Below, piece by piece: positions 1 through 10,988 of a stretch of DNA of 64,000 nt. A program made the position numbers and the translations under genes. Positions within the stretch are counted from its first letter, which is position 1; each line of letters starts with the position of its first letter. Below the pieces are notes generated by a model. It was not told the DNA's origin and did no database searches. It saw only the letters and a program-made list of their open reading frames with translations. Source of the DNA: Siphonodentalium dalli (Eukaryota; Mollusca; Scaphopoda; Gadilida; Siphonodentaliidae); contig CP136061.1 in the NCBI GenBank assembly GCA_032622095.1, positions 168,707,107 through 168,771,106 of the forward strand, in the 5' to 3' direction.

Positions 1-823
1 AAGGATTCACTGTAGTAGCCCATGCAGTAATGCCACCCACGTTGCCGCATTCAACAGAATCATTGACACATGCAGCAAGGGGATAGTAACATCTATATAT
101 GTACGCTGTCTTCATGGCATCAAATATTTTACTATTAAACATTAATACATCGTTGTTAATTGTATTTTGGTACAAATACGCAATAAATTCACGATATATA
201 GTTAGCTCAACATAAATTAGTGGATCGGACCGGGATTGTTGACCAGTCCAAAGCGAGATTCTCAACGAGATTCCCTTTCATGCGCGATCAAAGGACCATG
301 GATCCACGGCTTCATCTTTAACTATTCAAAAGCTGTGTGTAATTCCACTCAGTGGAAATAAAATAGGTGCCGATTCCAAATTTAATTTTTTTTTTATCTA
401 CTCTGGTAGATAATGGCTGTAATATAAATATCATATGAGTTATAGATAGGTAGATATATTTTATTTGCTAATATATTACCAGTATAACAATAAATGGTAC
501 AAAATAATCAATTAAATGTGGTATATATTACAGGGAGGTGATAATGACCAACTGGTCGTCCTACACCTCCCACGGAAAACATATCATATTCCGACTCTGA
601 GCTGTCCTCGTGCAGACAATATATGAATTGGTTTTCCAGACTAGGATTGTTTGAAGCTGACATACAATTCTTCAGATGGTTCTTGGTATATTAATAAAAA
701 ATAGTCACCCCCATTATATATTATTAGGCCATCATGATTTGGGCACCTAACAGTACATGTATATATAAAGCTTTTTCTAATGGGGAGTCATAGATAATTA
801 AATGTATTATTAGATATTTAGAT
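1..823. other. Intronic or intergenic sequence, nothing recognised
   Basis: AT-rich sequence with no convincing open frame, splice-bounded exon or RNA gene on either strand. If the CNK-like gene model is right, this is intron upstream of the exon at 3313. The upstream PDZ exon was looked for here and not seen. Confidence 0.5.
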
Positions 824-945
824 GTTATTACTTGGTTAGTTTGATATCGGCTGAGATATCAGCCCGAGGTAACTCATATCAGTCTGAGACTGAAGTTACC
901 GAGGGCTGATTATCTTGGCTGATATCAAACTAACCAAGTAATAAC
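824..945. repeat. Foldback (palindromic) repeat, MITE-like
   Basis: Near-perfect inverted repeat of about 40 bp per arm. The left arm begins GTTATTACTTGGTTAG and the right arm ends CTAACCAAGTAATAAC. The short loop holds a further small inversion around TCAGTCTGAGACTGA. No coding content. The superfamily is not assignable because no target duplication is clear. Confidence 0.8.
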
Positions 946-1170
946 CTGGTTATTAATTATATCAATGGTTTTAATTGCCATCTGGACTCACTTGCTTGGT
1001 GTTGATTGAATGATGTACTACATATAATCTAAACGATACAATCATTATAAATGAATCAAAATAATTCTAGCGAAGTTAGGGTGTAACATGCCATTCCTCG
1101 TGTCCTTTTCTCTTCTGTGGTGCACAGTAGATATTCTTGAATTTTATTTCCGTCCCACTAAAACTGAAAG

Positions 1171-2200
1171 TCATTGACATTTGAGCATTTCATCCCAGCT
1201 AACTTCAATAATTAATTGTTTCTTACTGGACGATTCGATAACTGGACTATCAACATTATCTATCTCTTCGATGATGGGACCTGCACAAGTTTCTTGTTTC
1301 AATGATGATGTTTTCATCCCTGACAACATATGCGACATTTTCCTCTGCTGTGCTATTGATAACTCAGAATAATCATTGAGAGAAAGCGTATTTCTGTGTC
1401 CACTCAACTGAACAATACTAGTTGGTGCAATATTAGCATGAGTTAATATGACAGGAGTTATTCGCCTAGCTCCATGCTTTGTCTTTTTCACTGAGAAACC
1501 CACTTCCAATGCCATTGACTTGAAATGCTTCTTTTGTCTTTGCCCATTGATTGGTTCCTAAACTATATATTTGGTTTTGGGTTAGGTGCTCTGTTAACTT
1601 GCATATAAAATCATGAGTCCAGTTCAAGGCAGTCAGATGGACATCGCTTTCGAAATTCCTTGTATACAGATAATGGGCATCGGAATTATTTGGAACAGCA
1701 AACATTTTAAGGCCAAATTTTCTTGATGAATTCATCCCGTTTCTTGTCTTTGTAGCTCTCTCCATAAATTCTAGATATTCTACACCTGTCGACATACATT
1801 TCAGTTTGACATCTCCCCATAACAATGATGTTTGCTCCTGTCTACCACAGAGTATGAAGTGATTCCTCATATTAAACCACATTGTATTTACCAAAGCATC
1901 GTGGCTTCCCGTTCCAAGAATTCTTTTATCCAAAGTATGGCGATCTCCTCTTCTGTATAACCTTCTGCCTTGTTTTTTCTTATTTCTTAATCCTTTCTCT
2001 TCAAAGTCTTTCATTTTTGCATGTAAAACGTCTCTTGAATGTTTTAATTCTGGGTCAGACATGATGTTAATGTTGGACCCAACCTCTCCCAGATGTCTCT
2101 AACTGCTCTTTTGGATACAAGCCAATGACCCAGGTTCATACTGGCCTCCATCTACTTTTTCTGATTGACAAGAAAAACTTAGCGAGGTGCAGATTAAGTT
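1171..2200 (-). pseudogene. Decayed Crypton-type tyrosine recombinase (DUF3504 / ZMYM2-QRICH1-like domain)
   Basis: Minus-strand coding remnant of a DUF3504-family tyrosine recombinase, the Crypton-derived domain also found in ZMYM2/3/4 and QRICH1. Read from 2200 down: an IRKVDGGQYEPGSL-like segment with a frameshift and stop, NIMSDPELKHSRDVLHAKM (near 2075-2005), then MWFNMRNHF and GRQEQTSLLWGDVKL (near 1885-1800), which hold the first catalytic Arg. A frameshift lies in 1466-1515. The other frame then gives KHGARR (the HxxR box), LSGHRN, and the nucleophile Tyr in LNDYSEL (near 1375-1470). The catalytic set is recognisable but split over at least two frames, so the gene is dead. The strand is opposite to the CNK-like host gene. 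Termini were not identified. A decayed domesticated paralogue is possible, but an old Crypton copy in an intron is simpler. Confidence 0.8.
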
Positions 2201-3312
2201 CGTATGATAATTTCTGCAATTGAATCAAATCTGTTTTCATTCATTTCAGTTAAATATTTGCAAAATTTTCTTTAGTCTGATGATGTTTTCCTCACCGTCA
2301 AGCATGCAAACAACAGGTCAGACACGGTCGTTGACCGACGCAAAATGCCTAAATGTTCGGTACAAATCTATTTGCGCCTGTAATCTTGACCGGCAGGGTT
2401 TGTGTGACGACCTTGGTTTTAAAATAGTGCATGTTTTCAAACTAGTAACCCATGTGTGTTTAATTATTTTCGTAATCAAATTTAGCGACTGTGAATGCTC
2501 AACTGCTTTTCATTTTAATTCAGCGATCTCCATCCTGCTGATATCTACCACCAGATGTGAGTCACGTGACGCCATTACATACTTCACTCGTCAGAACTCA
2601 GAGCCTACCATGGTGTGTCAAATGAAAATACTGTTTACACAAAAGTTATTGCTGAACCACTGGTCGATCACCCATTGCGAGAAATTACATTTTCTTCACT
2701 CCCTTAACCACAGTACCTTCAGCAGTGAGTGAAATAAGCGAGTTCAGATACTGTTCAGAATCTAGATCCAGTCTGTCAAAAACGTTATCAATACATGCCT
2801 GGGCATCCCATAACTTCCAACATCTTCCAGACCCATCAGCAAGAAAACTGGTTCACCTTCCCCTCACTATTCTACAGTATATCAGTTCCTTTTCATCACC
2901 AGTTGGTAACTCAGTGTGCTCAAGTACTTGTTGGAAACGAGGCACGCATCAAAATAATCACCATATTTTATATTAGGCACACTACATGGACGCGGAAGCT
3001 GTAGAGCACCTTTACCACATAGGCTAGCTATTTGTTTTTTACAATAATTGTCAGCGAGATGGAATTTGTCAATGGAATCAGAGAAAAATGGCATTTAAAT
3101 CGACAGATCACGCCCACTTGTTTTGTAGAAGCATTTTATGTCATGTAATATATAGATGGACAGGCTATAGTTTGTCAGTCTGTCTTACCATTTATTAATC
3201 TGCCTCTAATATTTACTCATGCTTGAAGAATTGTTCACCAAATTCAATGATTTAGATTTTGGTGTCGACAAGATCTCATTATATTGACACCAACTTTCTT
3301 CCACCATCAAAG
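2201..3312. other. Unassigned interval, possibly upstream part of the Crypton remnant
   Basis: Open frames of 60-170 codons occur on both strands. None shows a known domain. A minus-strand frame at 2882-3094 begins MPFFSDSIDKFHLADNY and lies upstream of the Crypton remnant on the same strand, so it may be eroded N-terminal coding sequence of that element. The plus-strand frame at 2220-2732 has no recognisable motif. The end of the interval is the polypyrimidine-containing acceptor of the exon at 3313. Confidence 0.35.
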
Positions 3313-3605
3313 GTTGGCTGGCAGCTTCAGAAACTAGTTTCTATGCTCAAAGACAACCCCAAAGAAGCTGTGCTTCTACTGAAGAAACGCCCAAGACATA
3401 TCAACCCCTATGGACATCTACAAAATAAAAAGAAACTTGCCTCTAAACAAACTATGGTATCATCATTGCCAAAATCCATCAAGAAGAGACGCTCTCGAGA
3501 TGGTGACTCAAAACAGATAAGACCATCACTGCAAGAATACCCTTCCATGAGCGCTGTAGTAACTACAGTAGTTACTCCTGATGAAGAGCTCTCACCCAAA
3601 TCAAA
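3313..3605 (+). CDS. CNKSR: CNKSR-like exon: C-terminal end of PDZ domain plus linker
   Basis: Internal exon of a gene resembling connector enhancer of kinase suppressor of Ras, a scaffold that links Raf/Ras signalling at membranes. It opens with VGWQLQKLVSMLKDNP and LLLKKRPRHINPYGHL. That matches the last helix and strand of the CNK PDZ domain, where GWQL and LLLKKRP are characteristic. The remainder is a basic, Ser/Thr-rich linker. The acceptor CATCAAAG precedes GTTGGCTGG, which falls at the position expected for the VGWQL exon border; the donor AAA|GTGAGT is a consensus site. The exon is 293 nt, enters in phase 0 and leaves two bases (AA) that pair with the single A opening the exon at 12596. 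The frame is open back to 3256, so a slightly earlier acceptor (after TTTAG) is possible. Upstream SAM, CRIC and N-terminal PDZ exons are not in the window. Confidence 0.75.
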
Positions 3606-4302
3606 GTGAGTACTCTTCCTATCATCTATTGTGGTCTGTCTTATCTCAAAAATAAAATTTTGGCTGCCAAGGAGACATCATTATTAATTATTTTCTTTGT
3701 CAATTTGATTTTTTAGCAGTTTAACTAATAGAGGGACAATTTATGCTGTAGCAATATTATTGCAGTCTACTAGCTAGGCATCAAAGAGATTACCTGTTAT
3801 CACCTATTCCTGAATAATGTACTTTACTGTACGTGAAGATCCCATCTCGAAATTGCACGATTTAAGTGACTTTGTGAACAATTTCCTTTGCGTCGCTTAC
3901 AATTATGGAATTTCTCCTGCATGGGTAATTAAATTCAATATTTATTGCGATATCGGCTCACAAAAGTCACAGAAAAGCAGTATTCCCTGCCTTGTTTGTT
4001 CAATGTTATTTATAAAGTTCCCTGTCAGAACGGGTCAGAAAATAAAAAAGTTTCCAGGTTTTGTACTGGTGGAATATGACATCTGCGGGCATTAGCCAGA
4101 TCAGAGATTCATGGCATGATCTACGATATAAATAGCATTTTTTTTCTATATCTAGAAATTTGGAATTTGGAATTGCCAAAGTTACAACCCAAGGGGTGGG
4201 GCGGGGTGAAAATATATTTTATATCTCTGAGTATGACTGAGTTATTTAACTTATCTCCCATAAACAATACACACATATCCAGAAGATTCATAGCAGAACT
4301 AT
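3606..4302. other. Intron, nothing recognised
   Basis: AT-rich intronic sequence after the exon at 3313. The open frame at 3817-4095 has no recognisable domain and no consensus splice-site pair. Confidence 0.5.
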
Positions 4303-4480
4303 GGTTAAAGTGATGTGAAACACTCCGGTAGGGTGATCAAATAGAAATGGAGAATAATATTGTTCAAAGTAGTTATTTTTACAAATATTATATCTAAATT
4401 GACAACACACACTGTCATTCTTATATATTAATTAAATGCAGTGGCTGCTGATGGCGAAATCGTTTTTGTTAATATATTGC
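4303..4480 (+). repeat. Fragment of the dispersed repeat family seen at 52386
   Basis: The segment starting TTAAAGTGATGTGAAAC and running to AGTGGCTGCTGATGG parallels 52398-52535 in order and wording: both share the opening, an AGAATA core, the dinucleotide-rich middle and a GTGGCT close. It is a diverged, truncated copy. Confidence 0.45.
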
Positions 4481-5888
4481 CGATAGAAGCGTCCCGATTC
4501 AAGTACATGTAGTAAATATTTACAATTTAGCGTAGTTCAGACACTGTTTTCTATGGAGTGGTAGGATCGATTTGCATTAGATTTTCGGTGCTGTTAGTAG
4601 AATGCTACATTCCTCCAGTTGGCATAGCACCTGAATACTAACTTATCAGTTTCACACATCCGCAAAAGGACATAATATGTATTTAACCAGCAATATCCCC
4701 ACAGACAATGTATCAAGTGGGGTAATGTCGCAAGAGCTATACTCGACCTTCACCTCAGAATTTGCAGTCACGTTATATTCACCTAATTAACGGGTCTTTT
4801 CGGGTGGTTTCTAGAACACCAAAGTGGGTGGAATATCTTGATATATAAGTCTAATTGCACATGCGGGTGGAATGAAGTCGATTTGAGATTATAGATGCAC
4901 GCCCTACGAGTATACCATTTATTGAGGTCAAGGACGAGTATAGCTATTGCGACTTTACCCCGCTACCAAATAATCAAGTCACAGAATTGTGCAATTCATG
5001 ACATCACTTGCGCGTGCTCTCAGTCCGAAGATTGCCGTAAACCCAGTAATTTTGAACGCATGTAAATTGGAATGCTTCTGTTTGGTTAGCTGAGTGATTG
5101 TATCAAGCCAAAATGTTTACCTGTGACTTATTTTTGGCCTGATTCCTATTGTCATTTTGAACGACACAATGTAGCATTTACATGTACGGTGCTCAAAAGC
5201 GATCTGTCAACAGGGGAAGTGGCTAGAGGGTCTTCATTGGGGTGTCCAACTTGGAATTTCAAACCACACCCCACCCCCTGATTCAGGCCAAACTTACAAG
5301 TTTGCTAATTCCATTTGCACCCCTCTCAGATTTTCTTGATTGCAAAATCCTAGTATCTATAGACTGGCTTCCAAGCTTTCTAAGTGCTGGAAATTTCCAA
5401 CCTTACACCCCCTCCTAAGGTTCGAAAATGACCAACTAATGGTCATTTCAGTCAAAAAAATTTACATAAAGTAGGACAATTTAATAAATGGATGTTGATT
5501 TGCTTGCGTTCCATTGAGTATGGATGCAAATTGGTCTGACATTTTGCATGTAATCCCAAAGCAGTTGGAGTCTGTGCATGACATACTTTCGACCAACCAA
5601 CACCACAGCATTCATGTTCCACGACGCGAATGGATATGTGATTATAAATATATAAAAATGCTGCTCTAAAAACAACAAATTCCCCACTAATTAATATATT
5701 GTAGGAAAACAAACTACGAGAACAATTTCAACCTATTGTTCGTTTGAAATTTCCAATTATTTTTGGGTCAGTTGTGAAATTTCCAACTGCATGTTGAAAA
5801 TTTCCCCAAAGTAAACCACATAGGTCTACCGCAGCATTGATATAAAACAAATTAATGTTTAGTCGCATTATCTTGAATGCACTGGTCT
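4481..5888. other. Intron, nothing recognised
   Basis: No gene or named repeat recognised. Minus-strand open frames at 5452-5712 and 5728-5967 are chance frames without domain signatures. Confidence 0.4.
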
Positions 5889-5979
5889 CCAGAACAAAAT
5901 TTGACCCCCACCCCAGTAACACTTCGCCTAATCCTATAGGATTAAGTATTATTGGGGTGGGGGTCAAATTTTGTTCTGG
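5889..5979. repeat. Foldback repeat
   Basis: Inverted repeat with about 35-bp arms: CCAGAACAAAATTTGACCCC on the left and its complement ending TTTTGTTCTGG on the right, with a small inner inversion TCCTATAGGA. Likely a minimal MITE or an extruded-hairpin product. Confidence 0.8.
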
Positions 5980-6033
5980 TCACCTGTGCTTGAATATAAG
6001 TGAAATAACTTACTAAAATAAGTCGTGCTTTTT

Positions 6034-6737
6034 ATGTTTACCCATACCATAGTATGGTAAACATAATGTCGACGTCCGGATTGACCACTCGTCGTGCGTC
6101 GTCCGTCTGTCCGTCCGTCTGTCTGTCTGTCTGTCTGTGGACACTTTACGCATGGTGCGATAACTCAAATATTTTATATCCGATCGGAACCAAATTTTGT
6201 ATATGAGTTTCTCAGACCGAAATACAGATCGAGTTCGAATATGGGTTTGATCCGAGTTTTTTTTACGGAGTTATGGCCCTTTTTCGACTTCGAATTCACG
6301 CATGCTGTCATAACTCAAACAATTTTTATCTGATCGGAACCAAATTTGGTATGCGAGTTTCAGAGCCCAAAATACAGATCGAGTTCGAATATGGTTTTCA
6401 TCCGAGTTTTTTTTACGGAGTTATGGCCCTCTTTCGACTTAGAATTCATGGATGCTACGATAACTAAAAAAAAATATTATCTCATGAGAACCAAATTTGG
6501 TATGTGAGTTTCTCTATCTAAAATACAATATATCTCATTTTATTGAGATGTATGTAAATTTTGTATGTGAATTTCTCAGCCCAAAATACAGATAGATTTC
6601 GAATTTGGGTTTGATCCATTTTTTTATATTTTAAACAGAGTTATGGCTTATGGATTTTCGTGTCAGAACTGAAAATAGCTGATCACTATCGCCAAGGTAT
6701 GGGTTAAACATCTGCCGATCGTGATCGGCCTCTCGTT
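6034..6737 (+). mobile_element. Helentron/HINE-like element, family 1, copy A
   Basis: Non-autonomous 704-bp element. The 5' end is a 31-bp palindrome (6034-6064, ATGTTTACCCATACC and its complement), followed by a GTCC/GTCT tract at 6098-6137. Roughly 130-bp tandem monomers follow, each with an ATAACTCAAAC...CCAAATTTGGTATG...CAGATCGAGTTCGAAT...GAGTTATGGCCC core. Near the 3' end an inverted copy of the 5' terminus appears (GGTATGGGTTAAACAT), then a perfect hairpin GCCGATCGTGATCGGC (6714-6729) and CTCTCGTT. Subterminal inverted repeats, a 3' hairpin, absence of a target duplication and T-rich insertion sites fit Helentron-associated interspersed elements. No Rep/helicase gene is present, so the family assignment is by structure only. 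Confidence 0.65.
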
Positions 6738-6839
6738 TTTAATAACGATTGTGTGGATTACAATACCGGTAGCGACTACAGTTGGAATAGCTTGTTATGA
6801 GAGAGTTCCTAAGTTAAAAAGATCTGAAAACGTAGTAGT

Positions 6840-7480
6840 AACCTGACCCCTCCGGCCTTACATTTTCAATTTTTCGTTCTATTTTAAACCAACGTTTTGA
6901 TGTAGACACAAATCAAAGGGTTTACAGTAGCCTAAAGGCGTGACAGCTCTGAATATCACACACAGCATGCACTTGCTATATTTGCAACATCGTCGGATTC
7001 TGAGAATACCGTAAACCCAGTGCATTCCATTTAAGGGATTTGTGGATGATTTCGCTTTGCGCCACTTATTACCAGGGCCGTATATTGCAGCATTGCGCGA
7101 ATATGGTTTCTATTTATGCGGGAGGTTATTTCCTCAGCGAAGCGGAAATGGCCAGGTCGTTGAGAACGGACGTAATATGTTACATGTCTTTCTCTGTTGT
7201 GTCTGGAAAACAATATACACCAAGAACAGAAACGACGATTTATTAAAAACTCCCACGGAAATTCAAAGAATCGGAGTTTTCCCAAAACATACCGCACTTG
7301 AAGAACGGAAACTCCGATATAAAACTCCGATATAAACTTTGATTGAATCGGAGAATTTTACCGATGACACCTGCGAAAAATCGGAATTTTATACCGATAC
7401 AAAAACTCCGATTGCCATCAGTATCGGAGATCGGAAATATCAACCGGAAACTCAGTCTCGTATTGGCTGACAAAATGAAA
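6840..7480. repeat. Fragment related to the inverted TIR family at 17-24 kb
   Basis: The stretch from AACGTTTTGATGTAGACAC through ACATCGTCGGATTCTGAGAA to ACCGTAAACCC matches the wording of 17765-17905 and 18095-18215. The following part repeats the TCGGAG / AACTCCGAT motif found at 17480-17600 and 22080-22215. It is a diverged internal fragment without recognisable ends. Open frames here are short and on both strands. Confidence 0.55.
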
Positions 7481-7869
7481 ACAAACGAAACAGAAACAGG
7501 TGGTTCACTGGTAGCGAATTTTTGTCGATGACGAAATTTGTCTCAATATTCAATGTAGGCGAACTTCTCCACAAACCAAATGTTGTGAAACATATTCATT
7601 AAGTGACACAATTGTTGTTTAATTTGAGAACTCGAACATTGCAATTCCAAATTGATGACTCAAAGTGGATCTTTCTGCCTTTATTGCACAAATTTACTCT
7701 GCGAAATCAGGTTATGTCTGAGCATCGTAATATTATTTCCGGTTGTAATGTAACTACGGACGCGGCCGTTGTTGTGCTATCGGCGGGATTCTGAAGACAT
7801 AATTAATTAAAACTTTTTTATATCTATTATCTACAAATTTAGTATAATAAATTGATGAGATATTACTTA

Positions 7870-7980
7870 GGAGATAAACATACCCTGTTGAGTTGTACAT
7901 TCTGGGATTCGAGCATGAAAACAGTTTGTTTTCATGCTCGAATCCCAGAATGTATAACGAAACAGGGTACGTTTATCTCC
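7870..7980. repeat. Foldback repeat with 4-5 base loop
   Basis: Nearly perfect palindrome of about 50 bp per arm. The core is GATTCGAGCATGAAAAC, then AGTTT, then the complement. Outer arms are GAGATAAACATACCCTGTT and its near-complement ending TTTATCTC. The long arms and tiny loop suggest a foldback MITE. Confidence 0.8.
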
Positions 7981-9309
7981 ATTGTAATTCAATCTAGCAA
8001 GGAATTTGCAAAAAAAACTGTATAAAAAGTATCATTTAGTCGTTTTCATGACACGAATCGAGACTTTCATTTTGCTGTTGTCACCGTGCACAAATCGTTG
8101 GGTTTGTTCATTGCGTTACTCGGAACACTGCTCCGTAACCATTTCCTGTGGGCTCTTTTCGCTACTCCGTTCTGCGCCGATGAAATTGTACCGTGCCACA
8201 TTCAGATTTGATGCACGCTGAAGCGACCGATGTCGGTGAATCGAAAACTAAAGTTATCCGCTCTCAGCCAATCAGAATGCTTGTTTTTAGTGACAAATAC
8301 TCAATTGAATTACAATTTTATATATCCATCTGTTCAAGATTTCAAATATACCGCGCAAAGACCTTCGACCCTGATCGATCGAGAAAGAAATCAATAATAA
8401 AAAAAAAGTAAATATCTCCTGGTTTGACATCAAGTCAGCCCAATGCGGGTGCTTCTAAATAAAGGCGAGTTTACAGTTGACATGCAGATATCTCAAATTC
8501 ATCTTGGGAAGCTTCTTTGTGTGTATGCATATATAATTACCGAGTATAAAGTAATAGGGTACTTATATCAACGCAATGTCGATAAAACAAAGAATATCCC
8601 AAGCAACACATTCAGGCACCTGCTGGCGACATCTTACTAAGTTAGCCCACTGCCATTTTGAACAATTCGCGCTCGTTTTCTGTCATCTAATTAGCATCAA
8701 TGGGGAAACTCCACCCCTAAACTTGAGCCAATGAAATCAGTTCAAACTTCTAATCATTGATGTCATTGGTTGTCAATGAAAACATTCTTAGAATCAACAA
8801 AAAGTGACCTTTGAACATGTGGTTTTTGCACGAAAATTTACAAACTTTCACAAAGCAACGTGACGTAATTGCTAATAATTTGCACTTTTATCGGAAGTCT
8901 TTTTACAACTTTTGTCAAATCATGGTTTATATGATTAATGCACATCAAATATAAAGACATTTGGTTTAATTATTTTATTTATAATACGCTTTTTTGTTTT
9001 AAAAAATCATGAATTATTTTTTTTTCAATCAGGACACGAGTCCGTGGGTAAACAAACTTAAAGGACATACTCGCATAGGCATACCGTAAATTTGCATAAA
9101 ATGTCATTTTTGACTAACATGTGTGATAAAATGAGGAAAAACGGTTGTTTATATGCGCATATTTAGTTCGTCTACTGGTTTATGTTTCCATTATCGTATT
9201 CACAGATGACACTTAAGTGAAAGCATGTTTGTTGTTGCATATCGGATGATACACATGGCACATATACCTGTGGCAAGTGTGGGGAAACACCCAATGATAT
9301 TATAACGTC
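7981..9309. other. Intron, nothing recognised
   Basis: AT-rich interval with short open frames only (for example 8006-8221 and 8443-8640), none with domain or codon-bias support. Confidence 0.4.
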
Positions 9310-9402
9310 AAATTCCTGTTGGCTAACGTAATTACCTTCATACCTGGTGACGTTGGCTATATGACGTGGTTTAACTACATGTGCTGTTGGGAAAAGGGTT
9401 AA
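9310..9402. repeat. piggyBac-like end fragment (TTAA-bounded)
   Basis: Ends CTGTTGGGAAAAGGGTTAA, and the preceding GTTGGCTAACGT and GGTGACGTTGGC wording parallels the right end of the piggyBac-like element at 29222-29279. Only this end was recognised; the partner terminus upstream was not found. Confidence 0.45.
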
Positions 9403-9409
9403 TTTCAAA

Positions 9410-9545
9410 GATGAGTGTATAGTTCTAACTACTTATTTTGAAGTAAATTTGACAAGTACTGACTCTGTAGTCTTCACAGTCCCAGTCTTTAAAGTCTGGT
9501 GAGTGACCCACAGTCATTGACTGTCTTGTTAGGAAACCTGATTAC
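9410..9545 (+). repeat. Dispersed repeat, partner of 61027-61150
   Basis: Shares AAGTACTGACT(C)TGTAGTCTTC, AGTCTGGTGAG(T/C)GACCCAC and AGTCATTGACTGT in the same order and spacing with 61060-61142. Contains repeated CAGTC/GACTG motifs able to pair. Nature unknown; no coding frame. Confidence 0.55.
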
Positions 9546-9656
9546 AACATGAGATGCATGTCTACATTCTTTTAGATTTAATAGTTAAAATTGATATGCT
9601 ATCATTGCATAAAACCTGGAATTTATCAATCTTACACCGGCTGCCATCATATTATG

Positions 9657-9730
9657 ATTTCTGCTGCAAATTCAGCCCAATTTACGATGATCACCATCAT
9701 CACATATTGGGCTGAATTTGCAGCAGAAAT
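9657..9730. repeat. Foldback repeat
   Basis: Perfect 25-bp arms (ATTTCTGCTGCAAATTCAGC and complement) around a loop that itself contains GATGATCACCATCATC. Confidence 0.8.
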
Positions 9731-9837
9731 TTGCTTAGGCCCGACTGAAATAAACGTCCGATCTAATTCACCAAATTGGTGAACTTTCATTATGTGTATT
9801 CCATGATTGAGTATATTTAAGAATTAAATACACGTAG

Positions 9838-9937
9838 AGGTGTAAATGTCAAGTTGTACGACAAGAAACTGACTGTAGGATGACGCGAAGCCGAGTCCTA
9901 CAATCAGTTTCTTTGTGGTACAACTTGACCATACACC
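9838..9937. repeat. Foldback repeat
   Basis: Imperfect inverted repeat: GGTGTAAATGTCAAGTTGTA ... TACAACTTGACCATACACC, inner arms AGAAACTGACTGTAGGA and TCCTACAATCAGTTTCT around a CG-containing loop. Confidence 0.75.
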
Positions 9938-10988
9938 GATATACTGTGTATTTATTTATTTTGTAATACGACTGAATATTTGGGGCCAAATTTTGACTGA
10001 ATAGTCGGTGAAATGCTGCGAGGAAAGTCCCAAATACGGTCTCAGGTGAGAACAAAACTTTGTTGTGTATTTCTTATTGGGCATACTCCGGTAACTTGCA
10101 TTACATAAATAAACGATTGTGATTGGCCAAAATCGATGTGTTTTCAGCAGTGCCCATCTCTTTCATTTAAATTGTAAAGGAAACACAATTGCAATCATTT
10201 CTGTATTGAACGTTGTTAAACAACATGACTATGATCACCCATTTTAGACCGTTTCCATTACAAAATTTGATCAAATTATATAGTTATTATACATGCATCT
10301 TATTCGCCCACTTGGATCAGGAGCAGAATAAAAGCACAGGCTTTAATTGTTTTTAATTTGATTATGAAATAGCAGAGACGAATGGCGACCTGGACAAATG
10401 CTGAGGGTCGAAAATTACATTTATTTTATTGTGAATACACTTATTAAGTAACTTCCTTTGGTCGTAGCATATATCAACATACCATGCATAACATCATCTG
10501 GGCCATATCCATGTGCATTCATGCTTCGTTTGAATGATGAATCACTAGAAAATGGGTTACTGATGTACTCCATTGGTGCATCATGTGTGCGGCATTAGAA
10601 GAAATGAGAAAAGTCATGTGTGGTAGTCTCAATAAATCAATTTTTTGGTGGGACAATCTGAGAAAGTAGAATTACACCACAAATTGGATTGAGATATCTA
10701 TGATAACTTGAGGTTCTGATCAATCAGGAAAAGGCTTTTAAGCATCTTTAGGCAAGGTCATATTACAAGATATGCTGTAAACGTAGATACATGTATTTGA
10801 TTCAAGATTTGATTTGATTCGCTAATATCTCTCCCAAATCAATTCAATATTAGAATCGACTGAAAATCCCCGATTGGCACAGCTTTTTAGGGGCCCACTA
10901 GAAACTTAACTTCATCTCAAGTTTTACTTATTGATAATATATCATTCTCACAACTCAAGTATAATGTTGAAATTCTGTATTTTCGTGC
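9938..10988. other. Intron, nothing recognised
   Basis: No gene, named repeat or splice-bounded exon seen. Ends at the TTAA of the piggyBac-like element. Confidence 0.4.

Noticed and set aside
2220-2732. 170-codon plus-strand open frame
   Set aside because: No domain, no splice or start context, and it overlaps probable minus-strand Crypton-related debris; one of the longer frames expected by chance.
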